Origin: CAZYMF01 sp964648215
GTDB lineage: Bacteria > Desulfobacterota > Binatia > HRBIN30 > JACQVA1
Length of the DNA: 5,692 nucleotides
Assembly: GCA_964648215.1 (NCBI GenBank)
Contig: CAZYMF010000276.1
Location: 1-5,692 of the forward strand
Reading direction: 5' to 3'
This document shows, piece by piece, positions 4,663 through 5,692 of this stretch (position 1 is the stretch's first letter; the number at the start of each line of letters is the position of its first letter). The notes under the pieces were generated by a model, which was given only the letters and a program-made list of their open reading frames with translations, was not told the DNA's origin and made no database searches. The position numbers and the translations under genes are program-made.

Positions 4663-5692
4663 CCGCATTGCATGACCGTCTTCGCGCCGCCTGGCAGGGG
4701 CGCATCTCAGGTTGCCAGCTCGGCAAGCCGGTCGAAGTGTTGTCGATGACGCGGGGCTACGACGCGTTGACGAAATACCTGCAGCGCGCAGGCGCGCTGC
4801 CGCTGCGCGACTACGTGCCGCTGGTGCCGGGCACGCTCGTCGAGTGGACCGGGCGTGCGTCGTGTCGCGGCATCCTCGAGCGCAGTGAGCCGGACGACGA
4901 CATCACCTACACGGTGTTGGCGCTGTTGCTCCTGGAAGAGCACGGCCTCGCGCTTTCGACCGCCGATGTGGCACGCGCGTGGCTGCGTCGACTGCCGGCC
5001 GGCGCGACGTTTACCGCCGAGCGCGCGGCATACCGCACGTTGCTCGAAAGGGCGCACGAGTGGTTCGTCTTCGGCGTCGAGCCGGGCTTCGATCTCAGCG
5101 AGTGCGCGAACAACCCGCACGCCGACTGGATCGGCGCGCAGATTCGAGCCGATCTATACGGCTGGGTCTGTCCCGACCGGCCGGACCTCGCCGCCGACCT
5201 GGCGCGCCGCGACGCCGCGCTGTCTCACCGCAACGACGGCGTCTACGGGGCGGCCTTCGTTGCCGCCGTCGGTGCCGCGATTCCCGCAGCGACCTCGCTC
5301 GAGGCGGCGGTCGCGACGGCGTTGCGCGAGATCCCGGACAACTCGGCCGCCGCCGGTGCGGTTCGCCTCGGTTGCGCGCAGGCGGGGAAGCCGGACGGCG
5401 CGCGCACGATCCGAGACGCTTACGCGGCGCTCTCTCCCGTGCACACCGTGAACAACCTCGCGTTGGTCGTGTGGGCGCTCCTGTCGCATGCGGATGACTT
5501 CAGCGCGGCGATCGGTGAGGTTGTCGCCGCCGGCCTCGACACGGATTGCAACGGCGCGACGGTCGGGGGCTTGTGGGGGCTGCAGGGCAAGCCGATTCCG
5601 GAAGCTTGGACCACGCCGTGGCACGGACGCGTGGCGGTGTCACTCGCCGGTATCGGCGAATTGGACCTCGAGGACTTGGTCCGCCGCACGCA
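4659..5692 (+). CDS. ADP-ribosylglycohydrolase family protein, 3' end cut
   Basis: An uninterrupted frame of 344 codons runs to the window edge with strong third-position G/C bias. It reads as an ADP-ribosylglycohydrolase (ARH/DraG fold, PF03747-type), a binuclear Mg enzyme that removes ADP-ribose from proteins or related substrates. The N-terminal helix RLRAAWQGRISGCQLGKPVE (7-26) matches the family GxxxGxxLGxPxE opening. EPDDDITYTVLAL (77-89) supplies the first metal-binding Asp cluster (D79-D81). WIGAQIRADLYGW (157-169) and ALSHRNDGVYGAAF (187-200) are typical of the bacterial long-form subfamily. LDTDCNGATVGGLWGL (293-308) is the second metal motif, with D294 and D296. TTG at 4659 is preferred because an in-frame TAA sits at 4650-4652 and the next ATG, at residue 30, would remove the conserved opening. 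GGGGA at 4641-4645 lies 13 nt upstream. After the DTD motif only a short tail is expected, so little is probably missing. The true substrate is unknown. Confidence 0.92.
   Translation, partial: MTALHDRLRAAWQGRISGCQLGKPVEVLSMTRGYDALTKYLQRAGALPLRDYVPLVPGTLVEWTGRASCRGILERSEPDDDITYTVLALLLLEEHGLALSTADVARAWLRRLPAGATFTAERAAYRTLLERAHEWFVFGVEPGFDLSECANNPHADWIGAQIRADLYGWVCPDRPDLAADLARRDAALSHRNDGVYGAAFVAAVGAAIPAATSLEAAVATALREIPDNSAAAGAVRLGCAQAGKPDGARTIRDAYAALSPVHTVNNLALVVWALLSHADDFSAAIGEVVAAGLDTDCNGATVGGLWGLQGKPIPEAWTTPWHGRVAVSLAGIGELDLEDLVRRT

Noticed and set aside
4310..4726. A 138-codon minus-strand frame in the intergenic region
   Set aside because: It overlaps the conserved N-terminus of the glycohydrolase on the other strand and has no recognisable domain.
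1..5692. CRISPR array, tRNA/rRNA genes, insertion sequence ends
   Set aside because: No regularly spaced direct repeats, tRNA T-loop or acceptor pairing, rRNA-like blocks or transposase coding sequence were seen anywhere in the window.

Overview
The window is a GC-rich bacterial segment with four clear metabolic or regulatory genes, a small toxin-antitoxin-like pair, and one short gene remnant. Third codon positions are strongly G/C-biased in the real genes. The wax-ester synthase/DGAT, the PII-AmtB pair and the PIN module fit a soil, sediment or aquifer bacterium such as a proteobacterium or a deltaproteobacterial or Binatota-like lineage. The sequence alone does not fix the taxon.

Layout. 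(1) 20-704, plus strand: a PIN-domain (VapC-like) ribonuclease gene, followed after 4 nt by a 68-residue companion that is the likely antitoxin. (2) 705-984: no intact gene. A GGGG/CCCC palindrome (738-749) precedes a 37-codon fragment (763-876) that reads as the C-terminal end of a FAD_binding_2-type flavoprotein, so the rest of that gene has been lost. The amtB leader follows. (3) 985-2708, plus strand: amtB (ammonium channel) and, 5 nt downstream, a PII signal protein gene of GlnB/GlnK type. (4) 2761-4248, minus strand: a full-length wax ester synthase/diacylglycerol acyltransferase, convergent with amtB-PII across 52 bp. (5) 4249-4658: mostly non-coding. It ends in a possible 55-codon hydrophobic ORF whose stop overlaps the next start as TTGA. 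(6) 4659-5692, plus strand: an ADP-ribosylglycohydrolase-family gene with a TTG start, cut by the window edge and probably nearly complete.

How the genes fit together. AmtB imports ammonium, and PII reports nitrogen and carbon status and blocks AmtB when nitrogen is plentiful. Storage-lipid synthesis by WS/DGAT enzymes is classically induced by nitrogen limitation, so the adjacency is physiologically sensible, but the convergent orientation means they are not one operon. An ADP-ribosylglycohydrolase near AmtB-PII recalls DraG control in diazotrophs. However, this protein looks like a general bacterial ARH-family member and no nitrogenase gene is visible, so that link is only a hypothesis. I see no wholly new system. 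The most interesting features are the PIN/companion pair beside the decayed flavoprotein end, and the small coupled ORF ahead of the glycohydrolase.
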